A stretch of 38,415 nucleotides of DNA, from positions 1-38,415 of the forward strand of contig JAQGJH010000049.1 in NCBI GenBank assembly GCA_028290705.1, read 5' to 3'. Below are positions 1-9,271 of this stretch, one piece after another (the first letter of the stretch is position 1; each line of letters begins with the position of its first letter). Under the pieces are notes generated by a model. The model had not been told where the DNA came from. It was given only the letters and a program-made list of their open reading frames with translations, and ran no database searches. A program made the translations under genes and the position numbers. Source of the DNA: Hyphomicrobiales bacterium. GTDB lineage: Bacteria; Pseudomonadota; Alphaproteobacteria; Rhizobiales; Beijerinckiaceae.

Positions 1-2538
1 CGGGTAGAGGAAGTAGGCGTAGGCGCGCTCGCGGCTGCGGCCCACCCGACCGCGGAGCTGGTGCAGCTGGGAGAGGCCGAGGGTGTCGGCGCGTTCGATG
101 ATCATCGTGTTGGCGTTGGACACGTCCAGCCCCGACTCCACGATCGTGGTGCAGACGAGCACGTCGAAGCGCTTCTCCCAGAAGTCCAGCATCACCTGCT
201 CGAGCTGGTGCTCCCCCATCTGGCCGTGGGCGATGGCGACCCGGGCCTCGGGCACCAGCTCCTGGATCTTGGCGGCGGCCTTCTCGATCGAGTTGACCCG
301 GTTGTGGATGTAGAAGACCTGGCCCTCGCGCAGCAGCTCACGGCGTACGGCGGCCACCACCTGGCGGTCCTCGTAGGCGCCGACGTACGTCAGGACCGGG
401 TGCCGCTCCTCGGGAGGCGTGGTGATGGTGGACATCTCGCGGATGCCGGTGATCGCCATCTCGAGGGTGCGCGGGATCGGCGTCGCCGACATCGACAGCA
501 CGTCGACGGAGGTGCGCAGCCGCTTCATCTGCTCCTTGTGCTCGACGCCGAAGCGCTGCTCCTCGTCGACGATGATCAGGCCGAGGTCCTTCATCCGGAT
601 GTCCGGGTTGAGCAGCCGGTGGGTACCCACCACGATGTCGACCGTGCCCTCGGCCAGCTCCGCGATGACCTCGCGCGCCTCGGCGTCGGTCTGGAAGCGC
701 GACAGGCCCTTGAGCACGACCGGGAACCCGCTCATCCGCTCGCTGAAGGTGCTCAGGTGCTGGGTGACGAGCAGCGTGGTCGGCACCAGGACGGCGACCT
801 GCTTGCCCTCCTGGACGGCCTTGAACGCCGCCCGGACGGCGATCTCGGTCTTCCCGTAGCCGACGTCGCCGCAGACCAGCCGGTCCATCGGCCTGCCGGA
901 TCCGAGATCGGCCAGCACGGCGTCGATCGCCGCGGCCTGATCGGGCGTCAGCGTGAATGGGAAGCGCGCCGAGAAACGTTCATAAAGGTCGGCGGGCGGC
1001 GCGACGACGGGCGCCTCTCGCGCCTGTCGTTCCCGCGCGAGCGCGACGAGCGAGGTGGCGGTGCGGGCGATGTCGGCCACGACCTTGTCGCGTCGGCGCG
1101 CCCAGCTGTCGCGATCCAGGCGGTCGAGCGTGACGGCGTCGGGCTCGGAACCGTAGCGCCAGAGCAACCCGATATCTCCCGCGGGCAACATCTGACGGGC
1201 GTCGTCGGCATAGCGCAGGCGAATGAAATCCTGGCTCCCTTCGCCCGGCACTTCGACGCTGTCGAGCGCTTCGAGAACCGCGAGGCCATGATCGCGGTGA
1301 ACGACGACGTCGCCGATTCGGAGCTCCGTGTCGATGAAGGCGGGAGCGGCCGCCGCGGTGGCGGTCGCGGCGGCGCGACTGCCCAGGAGATCGGCTGCCG
1401 CCAGCAGCGTGACGTCGTGATCGTCGAGCACGAGGCCGGCGACCAAGGGGGCGTCGAGGCGCAGAATGGCGTCGCCCTTGGCCGCGCGGACTGCCTCCCA
1501 GTCGGCGGCGGCCTCGACGGGCTTGGGAAGCAGGCGACGGATGCGGCGCAGCAGCGAATCCTGGGACTGGCGCGGACCCGCCACCACGATCCTGTCGCCG
1601 GCCTCGTGACGCGAGAGCACGAAGCGGTCGAAGTCGCGGCCCGCATTCTTCATGCGGGCGAAAGCCGGCACGGGCTGGTGCCGCGGGAGCGTGAGGCCTC
1701 CCGGTTCGGCGTGACGGGACAGACACTCGCCCCAGAGTTCGCGGTCGACGTAGCGGCGCGCCTGCGCGGCCAGGCTGCGGGACGCCGCGGCTTCGTGGAT
1801 CTGGTCGAACATGGCGGCGGCGCGCGCGGCGCAATCGGGATCGAGGATCAAGCGGGCTTCAGGTGCGTAGGCGAAGACCGTCTCGGCCTCCGCGTCGCCG
1901 ATGGTTTCGCTGGCCGGATCGACCACGAGTTCCTGCGTCTCGGCTTCGCTGTGTTGCGTCAGCGGGTGATAGGAGCGGATGCCCTGAATCCGGCCATCCT
2001 CGAAGACGATGCGGCACGGCAGGGGGGCGGCCGCCGGGAAGATGTCGACCACCTGACCGCGCACCGCGCATTCGCCCGGCTGGTCGACGAGATCGTCCTC
2101 CAGATAGCCGACCGCCAGCAGGCGCTCGCGAACGTCCGCTGGATCGATCGCGTCGCCGACCGCGAAGGCGAGATGGGCCGCCGGCCAGATGCTGCGGGGA
2201 GGCACGCGGGCGATCAGGGCTTCGGCGGTCGTGACCATGAGGCGGGGCGGCGAGGCCGCGTCGGTCAGCCAGCGGAGCACGCCCATGCGGTGGCCCATGG
2301 CGGCCGCGGAGGGCGCGAGCCGGTCGTAGGGCAGCGTGTCCCAGGGCGGATACCAGGCCAGCGCGAGGCCGGGCTGCAGGGCGCGCAAAAGATCGGCGAG
2401 GACGCGGGCGTCCGCCTGCGATGCGGCCGCATAGATCGTCAGGGAGGTCCGGTCCCGGCAGGCGTCCAGCAGCGCGAGGGCCGTGGCGGCGAGGGGAGGC
2501 CGTGCCGCGGGCGGAGTTTTCGGAGACGGTCGCGACAT
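1..2538 (-). CDS. mfd: Transcription-repair coupling factor Mfd, 3' end outside window (apparent hybrid)
   Basis: Mfd is a DNA translocase that removes stalled RNA polymerase and recruits UvrA. I see 846 codons from the ATG at 2538 with no stop before the window edge. Residues 1 to about 340 match the UvrB-homology module, about 403-470 the CarD-like RNA polymerase interaction domain, and from about 545 the helicase motor, with the Walker A segment [10 protein letters not shown] near 556-565, a DEEQ box and the SATPIPRT motif. The motor starts near residue 551, roughly 80 residues earlier than I recall for E. coli Mfd, so the N-terminal half is short; some Hyphomicrobiales carry a short Mfd-like paralogue. 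The oddity is taxonomic: the motor half (plus-strand 1 to about 890) reads like an actinobacterial Mfd, with segments such as [15 protein letters not shown] and [15 protein letters not shown], while the N-terminal half does not. The frame is unbroken across the change. Confidence 0.9.
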   Translation of the reverse strand, partial: MSRPSPKTPPAARPPLAATALALLDACRDRTSLTIYAAASQADARVLADLLRALQPGLALAWYPPWDTLPYDRLAPSAAAMGHRMGVLRWLTDAASPPRLMVTTAEALIARVPPRSIWPAAHLAFAVGDAIDPADVRERLLAVGYLEDDLVDQPGECAVRGQVVDIFPAAAPLPCRIVFEDGRIQGIRSYHPLTQHSEAETQELVVDPASETIGDAEAETVFAYAPEARLILDPDCAARAAAMFDQIHEAAASRSLAAQARRYVDRELWGECLSRHAEPGGLTLPRHQPVPAFARMKNAGRDFDRFVLSRHEAGDRIVVAGPRQSQDSLLRRIRRLLPKPVEAAADWEAVRAAKGDAILRLDAPLVAGLVLDDHDVTLLAAADLLGSRAAATATAAAAPAFIDTELRIGDVVVHRDHGLAVLEALDSVEVPGEGSQDFIRLRYADDARQMLPAGDIGLLWRYGSEPDAVTLDRLDRDSWARRRDKVVADIARTATSLVALARERQAREAPVVAPPADLYERFSARFPFTLTPDQAAAIDAVLADLGSGRPMDRLVCGDVGYGKTEIAVRAAFKAVQEGKQVAVLVPTTLLVTQHLSTFSERMSGFPVVLKGLSRFQTDAEAREVIAELAEGTVDIVVGTHRLLNPDIRMKDLGLIIVDEEQRFGVEHKEQMKRLRTSVDVLSMSATPIPRTLEMAITGIREMSTITTPPEERHPVLTYVGAYEDRQVVAAVRRELLREGQVFYIHNRVNSIEKAAAKIQELVPEARVAIAHGQMGEHQLEQVMLDFWEKRFDVLVCTTIVESGLDVSNANTMIIERADTLGLSQLHQLRGRVGRSRERAYAYFLYP

Positions 2539-2627
2539 TCAGGAGTTTTCCAGCCTCGGGTCGCCGACAATCCGCTTGCGGTGATTTGAGTTCCGCCCGG
2601 GAGCGACGCCACAGCCCGGCCCATGGT

Positions 2628-2657
2628 TAAGCCGCCATTCAGCATTTTGGCGGCTTA
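2628..2657. repeat. Perfect 9-bp inverted repeat between mfd and the TonB-like gene
   Basis: TAAGCCGCC (2628-2636) and its exact complement GGCGGCTTA (2649-2657) flank a 12-base AT-richer loop. The repeat ends 29 bp before the plus-strand gene at 2687 and lies 90 bp upstream of the mfd start. It could be an operator or a hairpin in the 5' leader of the plus-strand gene. No T-tract follows on either strand, so an intrinsic terminator is unlikely. Confidence 0.5.
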
Positions 2658-2686
2658 GTGGGCGGGTGTTTCGAGTGGAGTGGCGG

Positions 2687-3433
2687 ATGGCGACGAAGCG
2701 AAAAAGCCCGCGGGGCAGCGGTGGACGGTCCGGCTCCGGCAAGACCGGACATTCCAGGCGGGCCCTGCTGACCACCGGCGCCCTGGGCGTCGCCGCCGTC
2801 GGAGGCTTTCTGGCGCTCGGTCATTTTTCCGAGCCGGACAAGCCGAAGCCCGCGCCCGCGACAGCCCAGAAGGCGCGGTCCGCTTCCAACCCGCCCGCGC
2901 CTGCGCCCGGCCCGCGCTACGGCGCCGACGATCGTGACAGGCTGAGCCGGCTGGCGGCCCTTCCGGGCGGCGGGTCCGCGGCGGGACCGTCCGAGGGCGC
3001 GCGACGTCCGCCCGCCACGGTCCCGGCGTCGGCAGCCACGCCCGGGCGTCCGCCCGCTCCCGAAGCCTTTGCGCCGCCGGCCGATATTCCTCCGCCGGAG
3101 AAGCCGGGGTCGCGTCGCATGTCGGCCGCCGAATGGCGGACGCTCGATACGGCGCTGTCCGACCAGTTGCGACGCTGCTGGCCGCAGGCCGATGCGCGGG
3201 GCGGCGGCTATGTGCCGGTCATCAAGGTCGAGTTCGACGCGACGGGCGCGCTGGCGCGCAAGCCCGAGCTGATCGGCGCACGCACCGCCCAGGAGATCGC
3301 CGCCGGGCAGGCGCTGGCCAATGCGGTGGCGCGTTGCGGCCCGATGCCGGTGCCGGCCGACCTTCGCGCGTTCCATGCACAGTGGAAGGTCCGGACGATC
3401 CGCCTCGATCCGCCGCAGATGAGCGGACTCTGA
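2687..3433 (+). CDS. TonB/TolA C-terminal-like, membrane-anchored envelope protein
   Basis: This is a 248-residue protein. The layout is a basic N-terminus, one membrane segment or signal anchor at about residues 30-50, a long Pro/Ala-rich linker to about 145, and a compact C-terminal domain. That domain has the RCW motif and the xPVIKVEFDATGAL strand pattern common in alphaproteobacterial TolA/TonB C-terminal domains. Proteins of this build span the periplasm and contact outer-membrane partners; no partner is encoded nearby, so a specific Tol or Ton role is inference. I chose the ATG at 2687 because GGAG sits six bases upstream; an in-frame GTG at 2666 would add seven residues without a better ribosome site. 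The gene stands alone, 78 bp before the SLC13 transporter. Confidence 0.65.
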   Translation: MATKRKSPRGSGGRSGSGKTGHSRRALLTTGALGVAAVGGFLALGHFSEPDKPKPAPATAQKARSASNPPAPAPGPRYGADDRDRLSRLAALPGGGSAAGPSEGARRPPATVPASAATPGRPPAPEAFAPPADIPPPEKPGSRRMSAAEWRTLDTALSDQLRRCWPQADARGGGYVPVIKVEFDATGALARKPELIGARTAQEIAAGQALANAVARCGPMPVPADLRAFHAQWKVRTIRLDPPQMSGL

Positions 3434-3511
3434 GCCGATCGCGTTGAACGGATTGGCGGCGGCTGCGTTGGCTGTGCAGAACAAGAACTGCTCAGCTCCG
3501 GCGCACCCTCG

Positions 3512-5296
3512 ATGACCCTCCCGCAGATTTTCGCTTTCGCCATCGTGTCCGGCATGATGGTTCTCTTCGCATGGGGACGGCTGCGCTACGACATCGTCGC
3601 CATGCTGGCGCTGTTCTGCGCCATGCTCAGCGGAATCGTGCCGGCGCGCGACGCGTTCAAAGGGTTTGGCGACGACATCGTCATCATCGTGGCGTCGGCC
3701 ATGATCGTCGGTTCGGCGGTGGCGAAATCGGGCGTGATCGAGGCGATGGTCCGGCGGGTTGCGCCGCTGCTCACCACCTCCACCCGGCAGGTCGCGGGTC
3801 TCGCGGGCGTGGTCGCGCTGCTGTCGGCCGTGGTCAAGAACATCGGCGCGCTGTCGATGATGATGCCGGTCGCCGACCAGATCGCGCGGCGGCAGAACAC
3901 GCCGCTGTCGCGGCTGCTGATGCCGATGTCCTTCGCGTCGCTTCTCGGCGGCGTCGTCACGCTGGTGGGCACGTCGCCCAACATCATCGTGTCGAAGATC
4001 CGACAGGACATGACCGGCACGCCGTTCGGCATGTTCGATTTCACCGCCGTGGGCCTGCCGCTGATGATCGCCGGGCTGATCGTGCTGGTGCTGACGCATC
4101 GGCTGCTGCCGGTGCGCAAGCGCAACGACGCCTCGCTCGACGCGGCTTTCGGCAATCTCGGCTATACGGCTGAAATCCTGGTGCCGGACGAGTCGATCTT
4201 CGCCGGCAAGACGGTCTCGGAACTCGAGGCCGTAAGCGAGGGCGACGTCCGCATCACCACGCTGATCCGCTCGACCCACAAGCAATATCGCAACCCCGCG
4301 ACCCAGATCCTGCGGCCCGGCGACCTGCTGCTCGTCGAAGGCGAACCGATGGCGATCGAGTCCTTTGCGACGCGCGCCGAACTGGCGCATGCGCGGCACG
4401 AACGCGCGCCCGAGAGCGAGGACGCCGAGGAGGACGTCAGCGAGTACGAAGCCGTGGTCATGCCGGGCTCGATGATGATCGACTGGAGCTCGGAGCAGTT
4501 GCGCCTCTACGACCGGTTCGGCGTCAACGTGATGGCGGTGGCGCGGGCCGGGCGGCGTCGCGGCCAGCGGGTCAAGACCTTCCGGTTCCAGGTCGGCGAC
4601 CTCGTGGTGTTCCAGGGCCATCGCGGCCGCATGGCTGAGGTGCTGGGGGAACTCGGCTGCCTGCCGCTTGCCTCGCGCGACATCGGCATCGGGCGCAAGC
4701 GCGCGACGCCGTGGCCGATCGTCATCCTGGCGGGAGCCATGGGGCTGATGGCGGCCGGCTACGTGTCGGTCGCGGCGGCGTTCTTCGGCGCGGCCATTCT
4801 GATCGTGCTGACGCGCGGCATCGCGGCGCGCAACATCTATGACGCGATCGACTGGCCGGTGCTGATCACCCTGGGGGCGTTGATCCCGGTCAGCGAGGCG
4901 ATGAGCACGACTGGCTCGACCGATCTCATCGCGGGATGGCTGGCGGCCGTCGGGCAGGGGTTCTCGGCCTATGGCCTGCTGGCGCTCGTGATGGTGGCCG
5001 CCATGGCGGTGACGCCGTTCCTCAACAATGCCGCGACCGTGCTGGTGATGGCGCCGATTGCGGTCGGTTTCGCCAAGACGCTGGGCTATGCGCCCGACCC
5101 GTTCCTGATGGCGGTGGCGCTGGGCGCGGCCTGCGACTTCCTGACGCCGATCGGGCACCAGTGCAACATGCTGGTGATGTCGCCGGGCGGCTACAGGTTC
5201 GGCGACTATGCGCGGCTGGGTGCGCCGCTGTCGCTGACGGTCGTCGTCGTGGGTGTGCCGCTGATCGCTTTTTTCTGGCCGCTGACCGGGCAATAG
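3512..5296 (+). CDS. SLC13/DASS-family anion symporter with two TrkA-C (RCK_C) domains
   Basis: This is a 594-residue inner-membrane protein. Hydrophobic segments fill residues 1 to about 205 and about 405-594. Between them lies a cytoplasmic insert with two RCK_C-type repeats (about 220-290 and 310-390), the layout of bacterial SLC13-like permeases of the SdcS/YfbS type. Two symmetry-related ion and substrate motifs are visible: GTSPNII near residue 155 and TPIGHQCNMLVMSPGGYRF near 550. The family couples sodium or proton uptake to divalent anions such as sulfate or dicarboxylates; the substrate cannot be read here. The ATG at 3512 has no clear Shine-Dalgarno sequence; an ATG at 3554 is possible but would cut the first membrane segment. 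Confidence 0.85.
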   Translation: MTLPQIFAFAIVSGMMVLFAWGRLRYDIVAMLALFCAMLSGIVPARDAFKGFGDDIVIIVASAMIVGSAVAKSGVIEAMVRRVAPLLTTSTRQVAGLAGVVALLSAVVKNIGALSMMMPVADQIARRQNTPLSRLLMPMSFASLLGGVVTLVGTSPNIIVSKIRQDMTGTPFGMFDFTAVGLPLMIAGLIVLVLTHRLLPVRKRNDASLDAAFGNLGYTAEILVPDESIFAGKTVSELEAVSEGDVRITTLIRSTHKQYRNPATQILRPGDLLLVEGEPMAIESFATRAELAHARHERAPESEDAEEDVSEYEAVVMPGSMMIDWSSEQLRLYDRFGVNVMAVARAGRRRGQRVKTFRFQVGDLVVFQGHRGRMAEVLGELGCLPLASRDIGIGRKRATPWPIVILAGAMGLMAAGYVSVAAAFFGAAILIVLTRGIAARNIYDAIDWPVLITLGALIPVSEAMSTTGSTDLIAGWLAAVGQGFSAYGLLALVMVAAMAVTPFLNNAATVLVMAPIAVGFAKTLGYAPDPFLMAVALGAACDFLTPIGHQCNMLVMSPGGYRFGDYARLGAPLSLTVVVVGVPLIAFFWPLTGQ

Positions 5297-5355
5297 GACG
5301 CAGGCGACGCGCTGGGATTCCTGTTCGATTCACCCATTCCTGCATTCTGTGACGT

Positions 5356-5383
5356 TTGCCCGACCTGCAATTTGTCTTATATC
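5356..5383 (+). promoter_or_regulatory. Possible sigma-70 promoter for the XRE regulator gene
   Basis: TTGCCC at 5356-5361 and TATATC at 5378-5383 are separated by 16 bases in an AT-richer patch. They are followed by the GC dyad CGGGGCAGCCCCG, then by the ATG at 5436. Spacing and position suit a housekeeping promoter. In this GC background such matches occur by chance, so this is tentative. Confidence 0.3.
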
Positions 5384-5435
5384 CGGGGCAGCCCCGCGGA
5401 TCGTAGCGTGTCGTCTCGCTCGCACGGAATCGAAC

Positions 5436-5876
5436 ATGTCGACTTTTGCCGAACGTCTCAAACAAGCGCGCCTGAAACTGGGTCTGTCGCTGGCCGAGGT
5501 GGCGGAGCGGCTGGGCATTTCCCACGGGGCGGTGGCGAAATGGGAGCAGGGCCGGGCGCGGCCCCGGCTGAAGCGGCTGATCGCCCTGTCGAAGATTCTG
5601 CAGGTGCGGCCCGACGACCTTCTCCGCGCCGCCGAATTGCGCGACACGCCCGATGCGATCCTGCAGCGCGCGCGCGAGCGGCTGGCGGCGATCTGGAACG
5701 TGCCGCCCGAGACCGTGCAGGTCACGGCGACGCGCGTGCCGGCCGATGGCAGCGTCTGGTCTTCGGGACGCCAGAAGAGCCTCGAACGCCGGCCGGTGCG
5801 GACCTTTGCGGCTGCCGAGCCCCGGCCTCCCGGACAAAAGACCCAGCCGATGCGCGAGCCGCGCCGTCCGGTCTGA
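5436..5876 (+). CDS. Small XRE-family helix-turn-helix regulator
   Basis: This is a 146-residue protein with a canonical Cro/C1-type helix-turn-helix at residues 4-62; the recognition region includes SLAEVAERLGISHGAVAKWEQG. Residues 63-95 continue as helix, and the last 50 residues are Pro/Arg-rich and probably disordered. There is no peptidase or sensor domain, so the signal is unknown. I chose the ATG at 5436 because the domain starts there; an earlier in-frame start at 5349 would translate the promoter-like region. The gene converges on the GntR gene with a 9-bp gap, so it is probably not part of that operon. Confidence 0.8.
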   Translation: MSTFAERLKQARLKLGLSLAEVAERLGISHGAVAKWEQGRARPRLKRLIALSKILQVRPDDLLRAAELRDTPDAILQRARERLAAIWNVPPETVQVTATRVPADGSVWSSGRQKSLERRPVRTFAAAEPRPPGQKTQPMREPRRPV

Positions 5877-5885
5877 CGGCGGAAC

Positions 5886-6602
5886 TCAGATCAGCCCGAG
5901 GCGCTGCTTGAGACTGGGCTGCGGCGCGTCCTGCTTCAACGAAATGTTGCGCTCCAGTTCGACCAGATGGTCCTCCATGAGGCGGATCGCGCCTTCGGCG
6001 TCCCCAGCCTCCATGCAGTCGACGATGGCGGCATGCTCCTCGTGCTCGCAGGAGGCGTTGCCCCAAGGCTCGTAGACCGCGACGATCAGCGAGCAGCGCG
6101 ACACGATCTCCTTCAGGTAGGCCTCGAGGATCGGGTTGCGGGCGAGCGCCGCAAGCTGCAGGTGGAAGGCGCTGGCGAGCCGCGCCCAGGAGGGCTGGTC
6201 GGAGCGGTGCATGGCTTCGTGCTCGTCGCGCAATTGCGCGCGCAGGCTCTCGAAATCCTCCGGCGTGGCGTTGCGGGTCGCGAGCCGCACGAGCCCGGCC
6301 TCGAGTGCGCGGCGGGCCTCGAAGATCTGTCGGGTTTCCTCCGGGGTCGGCGTGGCGATGATGGCGCCGCGATTGGGCCGCAACTCCACGATGTGGTCGT
6401 GCGCGAGACGCTGGAGCACGCGGCGCACGACCGAGCGGCTGACGCCGAAGAGATCGCAGAGCGAGGATTCGGGCAGCTTGGTGCCGGGCGGCAGGCGCTG
6501 GCTCATGACGCTGTCGAAGATGCGGCGATAGATGCGCGCGTCGACGTCGTCCTGCGTTTCGGCGGCGGCCGGTTTGCCGCGGGTTTTCTCGCCTGTCGTC
6601 AT
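5886..6602 (-). CDS. GntR-family regulator, FCD subfamily
   Basis: This is a 238-residue repressor or activator. The winged helix-turn-helix covers about residues 20-90 (PGTKLPESSLCDLFGVSRS, then VVRRVLQRLA). A helical FCD ligand domain follows at about 95-225, with histidines in AFHLQL, EEHAAI and EDHLVEL that match the usual metal and ligand cluster. The ATG overlaps the amidase stop (ATGA), so it is the last gene of the 9203-to-5886 operon and is translationally coupled. FCD regulators usually act on their own cluster. The dyad at 9288-9301 in the divergent promoter is the obvious candidate operator (inference). Confidence 0.88.
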   Translation of the reverse strand: MTTGEKTRGKPAAAETQDDVDARIYRRIFDSVMSQRLPPGTKLPESSLCDLFGVSRSVVRRVLQRLAHDHIVELRPNRGAIIATPTPEETRQIFEARRALEAGLVRLATRNATPEDFESLRAQLRDEHEAMHRSDQPSWARLASAFHLQLAALARNPILEAYLKEIVSRCSLIVAVYEPWGNASCEHEEHAAIVDCMEAGDAEGAIRLMEDHLVELERNISLKQDAPQPSLKQRLGLI

Positions 6603-7840
6603 GCGGAATGTTCCAGCGTCTGGTCGAGGGCGCGGCGGATGCCGATGGCGAGGCGGATCAGCGCGAGATCGCTGCCCGCCGGCCCGAGCAGCGAGACGCC
6701 GAGCGGCGTGCCGCAGGGCGCGGCGAACGGAATGTTGACCTGCGGCAATCCTGCAAGCCCCGCGATGCAGGTGATCGCCATGGTGCGCATGCGCGTGGCG
6801 TCGACGTCGGCTGGATCGGCATCGCGGCGCGGCGCGAAACTCGCGGCCGAAGGCAGGACCGCGACGCCGTCGTCGCCCAGCAACTCGCGCACATGCGCGC
6901 GGATGCGGACCATGTCGGCGCGGGCTTGCGCGCCGGCTTCGTCGCTCACCTGGCTGGCGGCGCGCCAGCGACCCGCGATGGCGGGCGCGAAGCCGCGATC
7001 GGCGGCCGAGATCCAGTCGCCATGCAGCTGCCAGCCCTCGTGCGCGCCCGCGGTCATGTAGACGCCGCGCCACGCCTCCAGCGACGAGCCCTCGGAAGCG
7101 CGCAGGCGCTGGAGGGATGCGCCCATGGAGTCCTGAAGCGTGGCGAGGACGGCGGCGAGCGGGAAGGCGAAGTCCAGATCGGCGAGTTCGCAGGCGTCGT
7201 CCAGCAGCAGGAGGCGCTTCGGCGCATAGGCGCTTTCGGGCGCGAGCACACGGCCGACGCGTTCGAACACGTCCGCGTCGGCGGCGAACCAGGTCGGGCA
7301 ATCGAACATCAGGTGCAGCGGTACGGCGCCTTCGGACGGCAGCAGGCCATGCGTGGTGCGCAGGCCCCAGATGTTGCAATAGCTCGCCGGCACGCGCGTC
7401 GAGCCGCCCGTGTCGGTGCCGATGGCGAAATCGACCAGCCGCGCCGCGACCGCCGCCGCCGAGCCGCTGGACGAGCCGCCGGTGACGCGATCGGGCGCGG
7501 CGGCGTTGATGGGCGCGCCGTAATGAAGGTTGTCGCCGTGCAACGAATAGGCGAGTTCGTCCGTGATCGTCTTGCCCGTCAGGGTCGCGCCCGCGGCCAG
7601 CAGCGTGTCGACGAGGGGCGCATTTTTCGTCGGGGCGTCGTGCGTGGCGAGCCTGGAGGGATTGCCCGCGCCCGTCGGATGTCCGGCGACGTCGAACAGA
7701 TCCTTGACCGCGAAGGTGAGGCCCGCGAGCGGACCCTCGGGCGCGCCTGAAACGACGAAGCGGCCGTGGGGCACGAAGGCCCCGACGGTGTCGTCGAGGG
7801 GGAAGCCGTCGCTCGTCGTCACGTCGTCGATGCCGGTCAC
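6599..7840 (-). CDS. Amidase-signature family amidohydrolase
   Basis: This is a 413-residue amidase with the complete Ser-cisSer-Lys triad in the expected order and spacing. Lys46 lies in FAVKDLFDVAG, cis-Ser123 in GGSSSGSAAA, and the nucleophile Ser147 in GTDTGGSTRVPA, 24 residues further on. The family hydrolyses a carboxamide to acid plus ammonia; the substrate is unknown. The short form and the AVKDLFDVAG segment resemble the AMI1 (indole-acetamide hydrolase-like) branch. No signal peptide is seen, so it should be cytoplasmic. I chose the GTG at 7840, which overlaps the deacetylase stop as GTGA; an upstream reading to 8200 would only translate the deacetylase gene out of frame. Together with the divergent amide-type ABC transporter it suggests use of an imported amide as a nitrogen source. 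Confidence 0.9.
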   Translation of the reverse strand: MTGIDDVTTSDGFPLDDTVGAFVPHGRFVVSGAPEGPLAGLTFAVKDLFDVAGHPTGAGNPSRLATHDAPTKNAPLVDTLLAAGATLTGKTITDELAYSLHGDNLHYGAPINAAAPDRVTGGSSSGSAAAVAARLVDFAIGTDTGGSTRVPASYCNIWGLRTTHGLLPSEGAVPLHLMFDCPTWFAADADVFERVGRVLAPESAYAPKRLLLLDDACELADLDFAFPLAAVLATLQDSMGASLQRLRASEGSSLEAWRGVYMTAGAHEGWQLHGDWISAADRGFAPAIAGRWRAASQVSDEAGAQARADMVRIRAHVRELLGDDGVAVLPSAASFAPRRDADPADVDATRMRTMAITCIAGLAGLPQVNIPFAAPCGTPLGVSLLGPAGSDLALIRLAIGIRRALDQTLEHSA

Positions 7841-8778
7841 TTGATGTCCTCTTGTCCCGCGGCTTGCGCCGCATGTGTGCAGATCGCGCCGGGCGTCGTC
7901 ATCCAGACGCGGCCGGCGTCGCGCGCCGCCGCAATGTGCTGGAGCGCGCCGCGCAGATGGCGCAGCCGATAGGGCTGGCCGACGATGTAAGGGTGCAGGG
8001 CTATGCCCATGACGAGCGGCTGGCGGACGGATTGTTCGAGCATTTCGTCGAAATTGTCGACGATCATGGCGGCGAAATCCTTGGCGTCCATCTGGCGCGC
8101 CACGATCATCGGCACGTCGTTGAGTTCCTGCGGGTAGGGCACGGTCCAGAGCGAACCGCCGTTGCGCGTGCGCATGCGGTGCGGCTGGTCGTCGTGGCAC
8201 CAGTTGAGCGTGTAGTCATAGCCGGTCTCGGCGAGAAGATCCGGCGTGAAGCGGCTTTCCGAGATCCAGGGCGACAGCCAGCCGCGCGGCGCGACACCGC
8301 TTTCCTTCAGGATGCGGTCGCGGCAATCGGCCAGCAGGGCGCGCTCGCCGTCTTCGTCGAACATGGTCTGGCGTTCGGCATTGGTGTGGCCGTGGCCGAC
8401 GATTTCGTCGCCACGCTGCACGAAGGCCTGGATGAGTTCGGGGCAATGATCGTACAGCGCCGTGTTGATGAGCGCGGCGGCGGGCATGCCGAGTTGCTCG
8501 AACAATTCGAGGCAGCGCCATGCGCCGACGCGATTGCCGTATTCGCGCCAGGCGTAGTTCAGCACGTCGGGCTGCGGCGACGCCGGGCCGATGTTCGCCC
8601 CAAGCCCTTCCCCGAAGGCGAAATGCTCGACGTTGAAGCCGAGATAGACCGCCAGCCCCGCGCCGTCGGGCCAGCGATAGGCCGGGCGGCGGGTGATCGG
8701 CGCATAGTCGAAGCGGGCATGATGGGGGAGCAGGCCGTGATAGCGCCTGGGGGTCGTGTCCATCGCGGGGGCGCTCAC
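7837..8778 (-). CDS. Polysaccharide-deacetylase-fold hydrolase, PuuE/allantoinase-like
   Basis: This is a 313-residue protein of the NodB/CE4 fold, without a signal peptide. It shows the LGFNVEHF segment near the first catalytic strand, where classical NodB enzymes have Asp-Asp, and GDEIVGHGHTNAE with closely spaced histidines. Cytoplasmic relatives include the cofactor-independent allantoinase PuuE, which opens cyclic ureides, rather than true chitin deacetylases. Its place between an amidase and a SnoaL-like gene, opposite an amide-type ABC transporter, fits C-N hydrolysis of a ring or ureide compound; this is inference. I chose the GTG at 8778, which overlaps the preceding stop (GTGA); an ATG at 8763 is nearly as plausible. 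Confidence 0.8.
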   Translation of the reverse strand: MSAPAMDTTPRRYHGLLPHHARFDYAPITRRPAYRWPDGAGLAVYLGFNVEHFAFGEGLGANIGPASPQPDVLNYAWREYGNRVGAWRCLELFEQLGMPAAALINTALYDHCPELIQAFVQRGDEIVGHGHTNAERQTMFDEDGERALLADCRDRILKESGVAPRGWLSPWISESRFTPDLLAETGYDYTLNWCHDDQPHRMRTRNGGSLWTVPYPQELNDVPMIVARQMDAKDFAAMIVDNFDEMLEQSVRQPLVMGIALHPYIVGQPYRLRHLRGALQHIAAARDAGRVWMTTPGAICTHAAQAAGQEDIK

Positions 8779-9203
8779 AGGCTCGCCAGTCCGGCGCGCA
8801 CCAGCAGCCATTCGGCGCTGTCGTTCCAGACTTCCATTTCGCGGATGAGGCCGTGGCTCACGACGTAACGGTCGACATAGCGGTTGCCTTCGAATTCAGC
8901 GCCATCCGGCCAGGCACCGTACAAAGTGCCCAGACTGTAGACAATCGTCTCATCGTCGGCGCCGCCCGAAACCGTCTCGGTCCGCTCGATGCGCTTCTTG
9001 ACCCAGGCGTAGCGGCCGGCGTTGAAGGCCGCGCATTCGGCCGGATCGCGCATGGCGCGGCCGCCCGTGAAGCGGATGCGCAGATCCGGCGCGACGAAGC
9101 GGCGGGCCGAGGCCGGATCCGGAATCATCAGGATTCTCAGATATTCGTCGACGATTTCGGCGGGGGTCGCGGGGCTGCTGGCCGCCGCTGGTGTGTCCGA
9201 CAT
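8775..9203 (-). CDS. SnoaL/NTF2-like small protein
   Basis: This is a 142-residue cone-fold protein of the SnoaL-like type: an N-terminal helix (about 12-35), then strands ending in YVDRYVVSHGLIREMEVWND, the usual final strand pair. Members are isomerases, hydrolases or dehydratases acting on small hydrophobic or ring compounds, and many have no assigned reaction. It is the first gene of the four-gene minus-strand operon, about 58 bp downstream of the predicted sigma-54 start. Its stop overlaps the start of the deacetylase gene. The substrate is unknown; a role in converting the imported compound before or after ring opening is a guess from context. Confidence 0.75.
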   Translation of the reverse strand: MSDTPAAASSPATPAEIVDEYLRILMIPDPASARRFVAPDLRIRFTGGRAMRDPAECAAFNAGRYAWVKKRIERTETVSGGADDETIVYSLGTLYGAWPDGAEFEGNRYVDRYVVSHGLIREMEVWNDSAEWLLVRAGLASL

Positions 9204-9271
9204 GACGTGTTTCTCCAGGCGCCCGATCCGCCGCCAGGACGGCAGAATGGCATGGTCCAGACCCGATAGTC

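Noticed and set aside
61-2589. An 842-codon plus-strand frame opposite mfd
   Set aside because: It is the complement of a clearly coding minus-strand gene and has no recognisable domain.
5886-7874. A 662-codon minus-strand frame joining a long N-terminal part to the GntR protein
   Set aside because: The part before 6602 is the amidase gene read out of frame; the amidase frame there has the full catalytic triad.
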